A stretch of DNA of 64,000 bases from Craterilacuibacter sinensis (lineage in GTDB: Bacteria; Pseudomonadota; Gammaproteobacteria; Burkholderiales; Chromobacteriaceae): assembly GCF_009831765.1 (NCBI RefSeq), contig NZ_WSSB01000005.1, positions 186,001 through 250,000 on the forward strand, given 5' to 3'. The notes under the pieces are model-generated. The model did not search any database and was not told the DNA's origin. It worked only from the letters and a program-made list of their open reading frames with translations. The translations under genes were made by a program, and so were the position numbers. Of the stretch, positions 7,848 through 15,782 are shown piece after piece. Within the stretch, counting starts at the first letter, position 1, and each line of letters starts with the position of its first letter.

Positions 7848-10469
7848 TTACGCTAATGCAACTTCAGTCTTGCTTGACTCAAGGAAGTCTTGCGCGAAGC
7901 GCTGCAATACACCGCCTGCCTCGTAAATCGAGACTTCTTCGGCGGTATCGAGGCGGCAGGTGACCGGCACTTCGACGCGTTCGCCATATTTGCGGCTGAT
8001 GACCAGCGTTAGCGTCGCGCGCGGGGTGCGCGCACCCAGCACGTCGTAACTTTCCGTGCCGTCCAGCGCCAGGGTTTTGCGGGTGACGCCCGGTTTGAAC
8101 TCGAGCGGCAATACGCCCATGCCCACCAGATTGGTGCGGTGGATGCGCTCAAAGCCTTCGGCGACGATGGCTTCGACGCCGGCCAGACGCACGCCTTTGG
8201 CCGCCCAGTCGCGCGAGCTGCCCTGGCCGTAGTCGGCACCGGCGATGATGATCAAGGGCTGCTTGCGTGCCATATAGGTCTCGATTGCTTCCCACATGCG
8301 GGTGACCTTGCCCTCCGGTTCGATGCGGGCGAGCGAGCCTTGCCTGATCTGGCCATCGACCACGGCCATTTCATTGATCAGCTTGGGGTTGGCGAAGGTG
8401 GCACGCTGTGCGGTCAGGTGATCGCCACGGTGCGTGGCATAGGAGTTGAAGTCCTCCTCCGGCAGGCCCATCTTGGCCAGATATTCGCCGGCGGCCGAGT
8501 TGGCCAGAATGGCATTGGACGGCGACAGATGGTCGGTGGTGATATTGTCCGGCAATAGCGCCAGCGGCCGCATGCCCTTGAGTGTACGCTCGCCGGCCAG
8601 TGCGCCTTCCCAGTAGGGCGGGCGGCGGATATAGGTGCTTTGCTCCCGCCAGGCATAGAGCGGGCTGTCGGCCTGTTGCGCCACACCCAGATCGAACATC
8701 GGGATATAGACCTGCTTGAATTGCTCTGGCTTGACGCTCTTGGCGACAATGGCGTCGATCTCTTCATCCGATGGCCAGATGTCGATCAGGCGAATCTCGC
8801 GCCCGTTCACCACGCCCAGCACGTCCTTTTCAATGTCAAAACGCATGGTGCCGGCAATGGCGTAGGCAACCACCAGCGGCGGCGAGGCGAGGAAGGCCTG
8901 CTTGGCGTAGGGGTGGATGCGGCCGTCGAAGTTGCGGTTGCCGGACAGCACGGCGGTGGCGTAAAGATCGCGTTCTATGATTTCTTGCTGGATTGCCGGG
9001 TCAAGCGCGCCGGACATGCCGTTACAGGTGGTGCAGGCGAAGCCGACAATGCCGAACCCCAGTTGTTCCAGTTCGCTCAATAGGCCGGCATCCTTCAGAT
9101 ACAGCTCGGCCACTTTGGAGCCCGGCGCAAACGATGACTTCACCCACGGTTTGCGGGTCAGACCCAGTTCATTGGCTTTTTTCGCCAGCAGTGCTGCCGC
9201 AACCACATTGCGCGGGTTGCTGGTGTTGGTGCAGCTGGTAATGGCCGCGATGATGACCGCGCCGTCCGGCATCAGCCCTTGTGCCTCTTCGGCGCGGGCG
9301 GCGGCAAGCTGGGCTTCGCTGGCAATGCCGCGTGCCTGCAATTCGGTTGTCGGCAGGCGCTTGTGCGGGTTGGACGGGCCGGCCATATTGCGCGTGACGC
9401 TGGACAGGTCGAACTCGAGTACGCGTTCGTATTCGGCACTGGCAAGGCTGTCCGCCCACAGGCCGGTGGTTCTGGCGTAGTTCTCGACCAGTGCCACCTG
9501 TTCAGGTTCGCGCCCGGTCAGCTTCAGGTAGGCGATGGTCTGTTCATCGATGTAGAACATGCCGGCCGTGGCGCCGAACTCTGGCGTCATGTTGGAAATG
9601 GTGGCGCGGTCGCCGATAGACAGGCTGTCGGCACCATCGCCGAAAAATTCGAGCCAGGCGGAGACGACGCGTTCCTTGCGCAGGAACTCGGTCAGTGCCA
9701 GCACGATGTCGGTGGCGGTGATGCCGCTCTGACGCTTGCCGGTGAGCTTGACGCCGACGATGTCGGGCAAGCGCATCATCGAGGCGCGGCCCAGCATCAC
9801 GGTTTCGGCCTCGAGGCCGCCGACGCCGATGGCGATCACGCCCAATGCGTCCACATGCGGGGTGTGGCTGTCGGTGCCGACGCAGCTGTCCGGAAAGGCG
9901 ACGCCGTCACGTGCCTGAATCACCGGCGACATTTTTTCCAGATTGATCTGGTGCATGATGCCGTTGCCGGCCGGAATCACGTCCACGTTCTTGAATGCGG
10001 TACGGGTCCAGTCGATGAAATGGAAGCGATCCTCGTTGCGGCGGTCTTCGATGGCGCGGTTCTTGGCGAAGGCGTCCGGGTCGAAGCCGCCGCACTCGAC
10101 AGCGAGCGAATGGTCGACGATGAGCTGGGTCGGCACCACCGGATTGACTTGTGACGGGTCGCCGCCTTGATCGGCAATGGCGTCGCGCAGACCGGCCAGA
10201 TCCACCAGCGCAGTCTGGCCCAGAATGTCGTGGCAGACCACGCGTGCCGGAAACCACGGAAAGTCGAGGTCGCGCTTGCGCTCGATCAATTGCTTGAGGG
10301 CGTCGGTCAGTGTGGCAGGGTCGCAGCGGCGCACCAGGTTTTCGGCCAGCACGCGCGCGGTGTAAGGCAGTTTGGCGTAGGCACCCGGCGCGATCGCATC
10401 AACTGCGGCGCGGGTGTCGAAATAGTCGAGGCCGGTGCCGGGCAAGGGTTTGCGGTAGTGAGTATTCAT
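7848..10469 (-). CDS. acnD: Fe/S-dependent 2-methylisocitrate dehydratase AcnD
   Basis: 873 residues, an aconitase-family protein that dehydrates 2-methylcitrate and replaces PrpD when paired with PrpF. The start MNTHYRKPLPGTGLDYFDTR fits the AcnD subfamily; MTDT four codons upstream (10481) is an alternative, and neither has a strong Shine-Dalgarno. Visible aconitase features are CVGTDSHTPHVDALG, ITSCTNTSNP and GFACTTCNGMSG, whose cysteines ligate the 4Fe-4S cluster, and the C-terminal swivel domain with GADYGQGSSRDWAAKG. The gene lies between prpC and prpF, which supports the AcnD call over housekeeping AcnA. Confidence 0.93.
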   Translation of the reverse strand: MNTHYRKPLPGTGLDYFDTRAAVDAIAPGAYAKLPYTARVLAENLVRRCDPATLTDALKQLIERKRDLDFPWFPARVVCHDILGQTALVDLAGLRDAIADQGGDPSQVNPVVPTQLIVDHSLAVECGGFDPDAFAKNRAIEDRRNEDRFHFIDWTRTAFKNVDVIPAGNGIMHQINLEKMSPVIQARDGVAFPDSCVGTDSHTPHVDALGVIAIGVGGLEAETVMLGRASMMRLPDIVGVKLTGKRQSGITATDIVLALTEFLRKERVVSAWLEFFGDGADSLSIGDRATISNMTPEFGATAGMFYIDEQTIAYLKLTGREPEQVALVENYARTTGLWADSLASAEYERVLEFDLSSVTRNMAGPSNPHKRLPTTELQARGIASEAQLAAARAEEAQGLMPDGAVIIAAITSCTNTSNPRNVVAAALLAKKANELGLTRKPWVKSSFAPGSKVAELYLKDAGLLSELEQLGFGIVGFACTTCNGMSGALDPAIQQEIIERDLYATAVLSGNRNFDGRIHPYAKQAFLASPPLVVAYAIAGTMRFDIEKDVLGVVNGREIRLIDIWPSDEEIDAIVAKSVKPEQFKQVYIPMFDLGVAQQADSPLYAWREQSTYIRRPPYWEGALAGERTLKGMRPLALLPDNITTDHLSPSNAILANSAAGEYLAKMGLPEEDFNSYATHRGDHLTAQRATFANPKLINEMAVVDGQIRQGSLARIEPEGKVTRMWEAIETYMARKQPLIIIAGADYGQGSSRDWAAKGVRLAGVEAIVAEGFERIHRTNLVGMGVLPLEFKPGVTRKTLALDGTESYDVLGARTPRATLTLVISRKYGERVEVPVTCRLDTAEEVSIYEAGGVLQRFAQDFLESSKTEVALA

Positions 10470-10509
10470 GGTGTCGGTCATCACGATAGGGTAGGCATGC
10501 ATGCGGCAA

Positions 10510-10541
10510 GGGGGAGCCGGCGCCAGGCGCACGGCTCCCCC
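10510..10541 (-). other. Intercistronic stem-loop between prpC and acnD
   Basis: A perfect 10-bp GC-rich stem (GGGGGAGCCG/CGGCTCCCCC, 12-base loop) about 15 bases after the prpC stop codon. It has no T tract. Together with the hairpin at 7806-7835 it suggests segmental mRNA stability control within the operon. Confidence 0.55.
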
Positions 10542-10556
10542 GCTTAATTCAGGCGC

Positions 10557-11702
10557 TTAGCGTTGTTCGATCGGCAGGAAGGCCTGATCTTCCGGGCCGA
10601 CATAATTGGCGCTCGGACGGATGATCTTGCCGTCGATGCGCTGCTCGATCACATGCGCGCTCCAGCCGCTGGTGCGGGCGATCACGAACAGCGGGGTGAA
10701 CATCGCGGTCGGCACACCCATCATGTGGTAGGACACGGCGGAGAACCAGTCGAGATTGGGGAACATGTTCTTGATGTCCCACATCACGGATTCCAGACGC
10801 GCGGCGATGTCGAACATCTTGCTGTCGCCGGCGGCGGCCGACAGCTCGCGCGCGACTTCCTTGATCACCTTGTTGCGCGGATCGGAAATGGTGTACACCG
10901 GATGGCCGAAGCCGATCACCACTTCCTTCTTCTCTACCCGTGCCTTGATATCGTTTTCTGCTTCATCCGGCGTGTCGTAACGCTTCTGGATATCGAACGC
11001 CACTTCGTTGGCGCCGCCATGCTTGGGGCCGCGCAGCGCGCCGATGGCGCCGGTGATGGCCGAGTACATATCGGAGCCGGTGCCGGCGATGACGCGGCTG
11101 GTGAAGGTGCTGGCATTGAATTCGTGCTCGGCATACAGGATCAGCGAGGTGTGCATCGCCTTCACCCACAGCGCGGACGGCTTTTCACCGTGCAACAGGT
11201 GCAGGAAGTGGCCGCCGATCGAGTCGTCGTCGGTTTCCACCTCAATCCGCTTGCCGTTATGGCTGAAGTGGTACCAGTAAAGCAGCATCGAGCCGAAGCT
11301 GGCCATCAGGCGGTCGGCGATATCGCGCGCGCCGGCGATATTGTGGTCGTCCTTCTCCGGCAGGGTGCAACCCAGCGCCGATACGCCGGAGCGCATCACG
11401 TCCATCGGGTGGGCCGAGGCCGGCAGTGCTTCCAGCACCGCCTTGACCGAGGCGGGCAGGCCGCGCAGCGCCTTGAGCTTGGCCTTGTAGCCGGTCAGTT
11501 CGGCGACATTGGGCAGCTTGCCATGCACCAGCAGGTAGGCGACTTCTTCGAATTCGCAACGGTCGGCGATGTCGAGAATGTCGTAGCCGCGATAGCTCAA
11601 ATCATTGCCGGTACGGCCGACGGTGCACAGTGCGGTATTGCCGGCGGCTACGCCGGACAGGGCGACGGATTTTTTCGGCTTGCCGATGACGACTTCAGTC
11701 AT
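10557..11702 (-). CDS. prpC: 2-methylcitrate synthase PrpC
   Basis: 381 residues, citrate synthase superfamily, short type. It condenses propionyl-CoA with oxaloacetate to 2-methylcitrate. Recognisable segments are [20 protein letters not shown] near the N-terminus, [20 protein letters not shown] with the catalytic histidine region in the middle, [13 protein letters not shown], and GFGHPVY, the classic citrate synthase signature. AGGAG-like sequence precedes ATG at 11702. It is separated from prpB by 36 bases and is almost certainly cotranscribed with it. Confidence 0.95.
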   Translation of the reverse strand: MTEVVIGKPKKSVALSGVAAGNTALCTVGRTGNDLSYRGYDILDIADRCEFEEVAYLLVHGKLPNVAELTGYKAKLKALRGLPASVKAVLEALPASAHPMDVMRSGVSALGCTLPEKDDHNIAGARDIADRLMASFGSMLLYWYHFSHNGKRIEVETDDDSIGGHFLHLLHGEKPSALWVKAMHTSLILYAEHEFNASTFTSRVIAGTGSDMYSAITGAIGALRGPKHGGANEVAFDIQKRYDTPDEAENDIKARVEKKEVVIGFGHPVYTISDPRNKVIKEVARELSAAAGDSKMFDIAARLESVMWDIKNMFPNLDWFSAVSYHMMGVPTAMFTPLFVIARTSGWSAHVIEQRIDGKIIRPSANYVGPEDQAFLPIEQR

Positions 11703-11738
11703 GTGATTCTCCTTTGCAGATAGCGGGGTGGACGCGGA

Positions 11739-12617
11739 TTATTTGTTTTTTTCCTGTTGAAACAGGGCGTCCAGTTTTTGTTCGTAGTCGTGGTAGCCGA
11801 GGTGATCGTACAGATCCATACGGGTCTGCATGGTGTCGACCACATTAGCCTGGGTGCCGTCACGGCGCAGCGCCTCATAGACATTCAGCGCGGCTTTGGA
11901 GGCGGCGCGGAAGGTCGACAGCGGATACAGCACCAGCGAGACGCCGTTATTGCCCAGTTGTTCGGTGGTATACAGCGGGGTGGAGCCGAACTCGGTGATG
12001 TTGGCCAGTACCGGCACCTTCACCGCCTCGGCAAACTGCTTGTACATGGCAAGATCGGTAATCGCCTCGGGGAAGATCATGTCGGCGCCGGCCTCGACGC
12101 AGGCGATGGCGCGCTCGATGGCCGATTCCAGTCCTTCAACTGCCAGTGCATCGGTGCGCGCCATGATCACCATGTCGTGCTTGCGTGCGTCGACGGCGGC
12201 CTTCACGCGGTCGACCATCTCTTCCTTGCTGACGATGGCCTTGTTCGGGCGGTGGCCGCAGCGTTTTTGCTGGATCTGGTCTTCGATATGCACGGCAGCG
12301 GCACCGGCTTTTTCCAGACTACGCACGGCACGGGCGATATTGAATGCGCCGCCCCAGCCGGTGTCGATATCGACCAAAAGCGGCAGTTCGGTGACGTCGG
12401 TAATGCGGCGTACATCGATCAGTACGTCTTCCAAGGTGGTGATGCCAAGATCGGGAATGCCGCAGGAGCAGGCGGCGACACCGCCGCCGGACAGATAAAT
12501 GGCCTTGAAGCCGGAGTGCTCGGCAAGACGGGCAAAATAGGCATTGACCGCGCCGACAACCTGCAGCGGCTTTTCCTGCTCGACGGCAAGACGGAAACGT
12601 TGACCCGGGGTATGCAT
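11739..12617 (-). CDS. prpB: 2-methylisocitrate lyase PrpB
   Basis: 292 residues, isocitrate lyase/PEP mutase family. It cleaves 2-methylisocitrate to pyruvate and succinate, the last step of the methylcitrate cycle. The signature KRCGHRPNK with the catalytic cysteine is present near residue 120, as are DIDTGWGG and ARTDAL metal/substrate-binding segments. It is the first gene of the prp operon, with AAGGAGCC upstream of the ATG. No prpR or GntR-type regulator is adjacent and prpE is not in the window, so control and propionate activation must be encoded elsewhere. Confidence 0.95.
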   Translation of the reverse strand: MHTPGQRFRLAVEQEKPLQVVGAVNAYFARLAEHSGFKAIYLSGGGVAACSCGIPDLGITTLEDVLIDVRRITDVTELPLLVDIDTGWGGAFNIARAVRSLEKAGAAAVHIEDQIQQKRCGHRPNKAIVSKEEMVDRVKAAVDARKHDMVIMARTDALAVEGLESAIERAIACVEAGADMIFPEAITDLAMYKQFAEAVKVPVLANITEFGSTPLYTTEQLGNNGVSLVLYPLSTFRAASKAALNVYEALRRDGTQANVVDTMQTRMDLYDHLGYHDYEQKLDALFQQEKNK

Positions 12618-12660
12618 CTGGCGGCTCCTTGATGATGTGTTGACTGAGTGATTGTTCCAA

Positions 12661-12689
12661 ATTCTAGCAAGTGCTTGGTAAGTTAGTAA
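12661..12689 (-). promoter_or_regulatory. Candidate sigma70 promoter of prpB
   Basis: On the minus strand TAGAAT (12666-12661) is a good -10 element. With a 17-base spacer the -35 position reads TTACTA, which is a poor match and suggests activator dependence. The predicted start site lies about 35 bases before the prpB ATG. Confidence 0.3.
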
Positions 12690-12850
12690 ATGGCGTAGGC
12701 ATTTTTTTCTTGTGTCTGGCTATTTTTTTGTCGCTTGTTGTGTTTTTGGCTGGTAAACGCACGTTTGGAAGTACGTGCAATGGTCAGAAGCTGGTGCTTG
12801 TCGGTTTTGCTTTGCAATGTGCTCTGTTAAGGTGACGGCTTATTACGGTC

Positions 12851-12878
12851 GAACTTATCCGGAGCAGAGGAGTCATAA
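12851..12878 (+). promoter_or_regulatory. Candidate sigma-E autoregulatory promoter of rpoE
   Basis: GAACTT at 12851-12856, a 16-base spacer, then TCATAA at 12873-12878. The -35 matches the RpoE consensus (GGAACTT) except its first base, and the spacing is right; the -10 matches (TCTGA/GTCTAA) only in part. The predicted start site falls at about 12885, just inside the upstream ORF. Confidence 0.5.
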
Positions 12879-12881
12879 GAG

Positions 12882-12941
12882 ATGACTATAAAAATCTGGA
12901 CAGCAAGCATAGAAAAAATCAGGAGCTGTAAACAAGAATGA
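12882..12941 (+). CDS. Short upstream ORF (19 aa) overlapping the rpoE start, RseD-like leader
   Basis: Encodes MTIKIWTASIEKIRSCKQE and stops in TGA that overlaps the rpoE ATG (ATGA junction at 12938-12941). A good Shine-Dalgarno (AGAGGAG, 12866-12872) stands 9 bases upstream of its ATG. The arrangement is that of a translationally coupled leader. In E. coli a short ORF, rseD, precedes and overlaps rpoE; the peptide here is shorter and I claim similarity of arrangement, not homology. The Shine-Dalgarno overlaps the candidate sigma-E promoter, so a transcript from that promoter would lack this ORF while one from further upstream would include it. Confidence 0.5.
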   Translation: MTIKIWTASIEKIRSCKQE

Positions 12942-13537
12942 GTGATCGGGAACTCGATCAGCAATTGGTGGAGCGCGTCCAGCGCGGGGAGAAGCGCGCC
13001 TTTGATTTGTTGGTTTCCAAGTATCAAAGACGTCTGGGGCGCTTGTTGTCGCGCTTTATCAAGGACAGCGCGGACATTGAGGATGTGACGCAGGAGGCCT
13101 TTATCAAGGCTTACCGGGCATTGCCGTCATTTCGGGGTGAGAGCGCTTTTTACACTTGGCTGTATCGTATCGGAATCAATACTGCCAAGAACTTTCTCAG
13201 TGCCAATGGTCGAAGACCTGTGTTCAAGGCCGGGGTCGAGGATGAAGATGGCGAGGTCGCTGATCTGGGCGATCAGATGCCAGATTACCATACGCCCGAA
13301 GCGGACATGATGAACCGCCAGATCGTGGAAACGGTTAATCAGGCGGTGAATGCGTTGCCTGAGGAGTTGCGTACGGCAATTACCCTGCGTGAAATGGATG
13401 GTCTCAGCTACGAGGAAATCGCCCAAGTGATGGATTGTCCGATTGGTACGGTCAGGTCGCGTATTTTCCGTGCGCGTGAAGCGATTGCAACGCAGTTGCG
13501 CCCCTTGCTGGATACGGCAAAAGACAAGAGGTGGTAG
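12938..13537 (+). CDS. rpoE: RNA polymerase sigma factor RpoE (sigma-E/AlgU)
   Basis: 199 residues, ECF sigma factor controlling the envelope stress response. Sigma region 2 is seen in AFDLLVSKYQRRLGRLLSRF and DVTQEAFIKAYRALPSFRGE, with FYTWLYRIGINTAKNFL for -10 recognition. Region 4 is LPEELRTAITLREMDGLSYE followed by EIAQVMDCPIGTVRSRIFRAR, the helix-turn-helix reading the -35. The length and the gene order rpoE-rseA-rseB-rseC make this the housekeeping sigma-E rather than a generic ECF factor. An AGGAG lies upstream, and translation is probably coupled to the preceding 19-codon ORF. Confidence 0.96.
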   Translation: MSDRELDQQLVERVQRGEKRAFDLLVSKYQRRLGRLLSRFIKDSADIEDVTQEAFIKAYRALPSFRGESAFYTWLYRIGINTAKNFLSANGRRPVFKAGVEDEDGEVADLGDQMPDYHTPEADMMNRQIVETVNQAVNALPEELRTAITLREMDGLSYEEIAQVMDCPIGTVRSRIFRAREAIATQLRPLLDTAKDKRW

Positions 13538-13539
13538 TG

Positions 13540-14022
13540 ATGAAAGAAAATATCTCTGCTTTGATGGACGATGCGCTGGATGATGCAGCGGCACACGCGG
13601 CCATCACTGATTTGCAGGCGGATAAGACATTGAAGGATAGCTGGGATACCTATCAGCTGATCGGGGATGCCATGCGCGGTGGCGGGGGCCTTGCGCTGGA
13701 TGTGCGGCGCGAAGTCAGTGAGCGCCTGCGTGATGAGCCTACCGTTTTGGCCCCGGCCAGACGCTGGCCTTTGCCGGCCCGAAAGCTGCGCCATTACGCA
13801 TTGGCCGCATCGCTTGCTTGCGCGGCCGTTGTCGGCTGGATGGGCTGGCAGCAGGATGAGTCGGAAATGGTGGTGGCCAAAGCAAGCGAAGCCCAAGTGT
13901 TCAGCCCGGTTACAGCGGTAGAAGCACCTTATTTGCTGGCGCATCAGGAAATGGCGGGGACAATAGACAGCTCGCAGCGGCGGGTTGCCTATGTGCCCGC
14001 GCGTGACAAGGCAGCACATTGA
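13540..14022 (+). CDS. rseA: Anti-sigma-E factor RseA
   Basis: 160 residues. The N-terminal cytoplasmic part (MKENISALMDDALDD) has the RseA/MucA sigma-binding pattern and should hold RpoE inactive at the membrane. A single transmembrane segment is at about residues 85-105 (YALAASLACAAVVGWMGW), followed by a short periplasmic tail of about 55 residues that would be the target of the regulated protease cascade. The ATG at 13540 begins two bases after the rpoE stop codon, with AGAGGTGG upstream; GTG at 13531 would overlap rpoE and is less likely. Confidence 0.9.
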   Translation: MKENISALMDDALDDAAAHAAITDLQADKTLKDSWDTYQLIGDAMRGGGGLALDVRREVSERLRDEPTVLAPARRWPLPARKLRHYALAASLACAAVVGWMGWQQDESEMVVAKASEAQVFSPVTAVEAPYLLAHQEMAGTIDSSQRRVAYVPARDKAAH

Positions 14023-14978
14023 TGCAGTTCAGGTTCTGTGTTTTTTTGGGCGTGTTGCTGGCACCTTTGGTGCAGGCCAGCCCTGATGATGACTGGGCCT
14101 TGCTTGGCAAGGCTGCGCAAGTAGCACGCCAGCAAGCATTGTCCGGCAGTTACTTGCACCAGATAGGCTCTGCATCCGAGACCTTCCGTATCCAGCGTAC
14201 AGTCAGCAAAGGGAAAGTCAGGGAGCGCCGAGTTTCGCTGGATGGCTTGCCGCGCGAGATTATCCGTCATGGCGACGTGCTGATTACGTCCGCTCCGGAC
14301 GAGCATTCGCTGCTGGCTGCAAAAATAAGCAGTGCCAAGCTGTTTCCCGCCATTCTGCCGGATAATGTGGCCATGCTGGCTGATGGCTATGCCTTAAGCC
14401 GCTTGGGCTCGGATAGGGTAGCGTCGCGCGAATGCCAATGGTGGCAGTTGAAATCGCTGGAAGCCGGGCAGCGCTATACACAGCGCGTTTGTCTGGATAA
14501 GGCCAGTCATCTGCCGCTGAAGTGGGTCACGCTGAATGCACAGCAGGATGCGGTCGAGTTGTTCAGCTTTATCGAGCTGGATGATCGCGCACCGCGCGCC
14601 AAGGTCAGTGTGCAGCCGGTTTATCCCTTAAGCTCAGCGTCTTCTGCTTCTGCCGTGAAGGCTGAAGAGGGGGTGGGGTCGCTAGAGATCAAAGGCATTC
14701 CACCGGGTTTTCGGTTGCTGCGTTCTGTCATGCGTAAAATGCCGGGTAATGATGGTGCGCCACCGGTTCAACACCGGGTGTATAGCGATGGTCTGGCCGT
14801 GTTTTCCCTGTTTGTCGAGTATGCCAAGGATGCCAAACCGGCGCCTCATCTGACGCATGGGCCTATTTCGGTAGCTACAGACAATGAGGGCGAGTACCGT
14901 TTGACCTTGGTGGGGGATCTGCCTGATGCCGGTTTGCAGTCCATTGCCCGTCATTTGCGGCTTGTTAAAAAATCATGA
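14022..14978 (+). CDS. rseB: Sigma-E regulatory protein RseB (MucB)
   Basis: 318 residues, starting with a signal peptide (MQFRFCVFLGVLLAPLVQAS), so the mature protein is periplasmic. MucB/RseB binds RseA and protects it from cleavage until it senses mislocalised lipids or LPS. Family features include GSYLHQIGS and the C-terminal small domain with FSLFVEY. The ATG overlaps the rseA stop codon (TGATG at 14020-14024), which indicates translational coupling; the TTG one codon earlier is not needed. Confidence 0.92.
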   Translation: MQFRFCVFLGVLLAPLVQASPDDDWALLGKAAQVARQQALSGSYLHQIGSASETFRIQRTVSKGKVRERRVSLDGLPREIIRHGDVLITSAPDEHSLLAAKISSAKLFPAILPDNVAMLADGYALSRLGSDRVASRECQWWQLKSLEAGQRYTQRVCLDKASHLPLKWVTLNAQQDAVELFSFIELDDRAPRAKVSVQPVYPLSSASSASAVKAEEGVGSLEIKGIPPGFRLLRSVMRKMPGNDGAPPVQHRVYSDGLAVFSLFVEYAKDAKPAPHLTHGPISVATDNEGEYRLTLVGDLPDAGLQSIARHLRLVKKS

Positions 14979-15457
14979 TTGAAACCGAAGCACGCGTACT
15001 GCGCGTCGAGCCCGGTGCGGCCTGGGTCGAGCCCAAGCCGCATTCGCCATGTGGCCAGTGTGATGCTGAGGGCGGTTGCCGTTCCTTGAGTATCGCGCGC
15101 CTGTTTAGCGGGCGTGATCCGGTGTTCCGGGTGCTGGATAGCCTGGGAGTGGGGGCCGGGGACCGGGTGATGGTGGCCGTGCCGGAAAAAAGCCTGAGGC
15201 AAAGCGTGTTGCTGATGTATGTCTTGCCGCTGTTTGCCTTGTTCGCCGGCGCGCTGTTAGGCGCGCTGTTTGGCGAGATGGCGTCGGCGCTTGCCGGTTT
15301 GGGCTGTTTGCTGCTGAGCTTGCTGCTGGTACGCAACCGGGCGCAGCGCCTGTCGGAGGATGGCCGTTTTCAGCCCCATATTGCCAGCAAGCTGGGGCCT
15401 GACGCCATTGTGGCAGCGCCTCGTTCTTGCCGTTCAAAAAACCGGCCCTTGGAGTAA
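14975..15457 (+). CDS. rseC: RseC/MucC family membrane protein
   Basis: 160 residues. The N-terminal cytoplasmic part has the RseC cysteine pattern SPCGQCDAEGGC, a candidate metal or redox site. Two transmembrane helices follow (about residues 75-110: LLMYVLPLFALFAGALLGAL and GLGCLLLSLLLV). RseC proteins are linked to the sigma-E operon and, in E. coli, to reduction of SoxR and electron-transport complexes of the Rsx/Rnf type; the exact role here is not shown. Its ATG overlaps the rseB stop codon (ATGA). Confidence 0.88.
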   Translation: MIETEARVLRVEPGAAWVEPKPHSPCGQCDAEGGCRSLSIARLFSGRDPVFRVLDSLGVGAGDRVMVAVPEKSLRQSVLLMYVLPLFALFAGALLGALFGEMASALAGLGCLLLSLLLVRNRAQRLSEDGRFQPHIASKLGPDAIVAAPRSCRSKNRPLE

Positions 15458-15459
15458 AA

Positions 15460-15711
15460 ATGACGCTGACGCTGATGTTCCGCGATTATTGCAGCCTGTG
15501 CCATGCCATGCGTGATGCGCTATTGCCCTGGCAGGCGCGCTACGGCTTTGAGCTGGATATTGTCGACGTGGATGCCGACCCGGTGCTGGAAGAAAAGTAC
15601 AACGAACTGGTGCCCGTGTTGCTGGATGCAAAGGGCGAGATCTGCCACTGGCACCTGGATGAAGCCGCTCTGGCGGAACGTTTGGCTGCACATGCCGGCG
15701 AAATCCGCTAG
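15460..15711 (+). CDS. Glutaredoxin family protein
   Basis: 83 residues, thioredoxin-like fold. The motif FRDYCSLCHAM gives a CxxC redox site at residues 10-13, and VDVDADPVLEEKYNELVPVL matches the small DUF836/glutaredoxin-like family, including the cis-proline segment. It may reduce disulfides in the cytoplasm. It is the last gene of the sigma-E operon, with GGAG upstream of the ATG at 15460, and a terminator follows. The upstream frame extension MPFKKPALGVK is not needed. Confidence 0.85.
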   Translation: MTLTLMFRDYCSLCHAMRDALLPWQARYGFELDIVDVDADPVLEEKYNELVPVLLDAKGEICHWHLDEAALAERLAAHAGEIR

Positions 15712-15735
15712 AATCGCGCACTAATTGATACCTGT

Positions 15736-15767
15736 ACGAGGGCGCACTACGTGCCCTCGTCTTTTTG
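15736..15767 (+). terminator. Hairpin terminator between the sigma-E operon and lepA
   Basis: ACGAGGGC (15736-15743) pairs with GCCCTCGT (15753-15760), followed by CTTTTTG. It ends only 16 bases before the lepA ATG, so it either terminates the sigma-E operon, with lepA reached by read-through, or acts as an attenuator in the lepA leader. Confidence 0.75.
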
Positions 15768-15782
15768 TTGTCTGCGAGCCTG

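Larger units (their letters stand above)
12618..12881. other. Divergent intergenic region prpB / rpoE
   Basis: About 260 bases between prpB and the upstream ORF of rpoE. It is AT-rich and holds a weak candidate prpB promoter, a 6-bp inverted repeat GCACGT/ACGTGC at 12759-12778, and the sigma-E-like promoter in front of rpoE. I see no gene in it. Confidence 0.6.
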
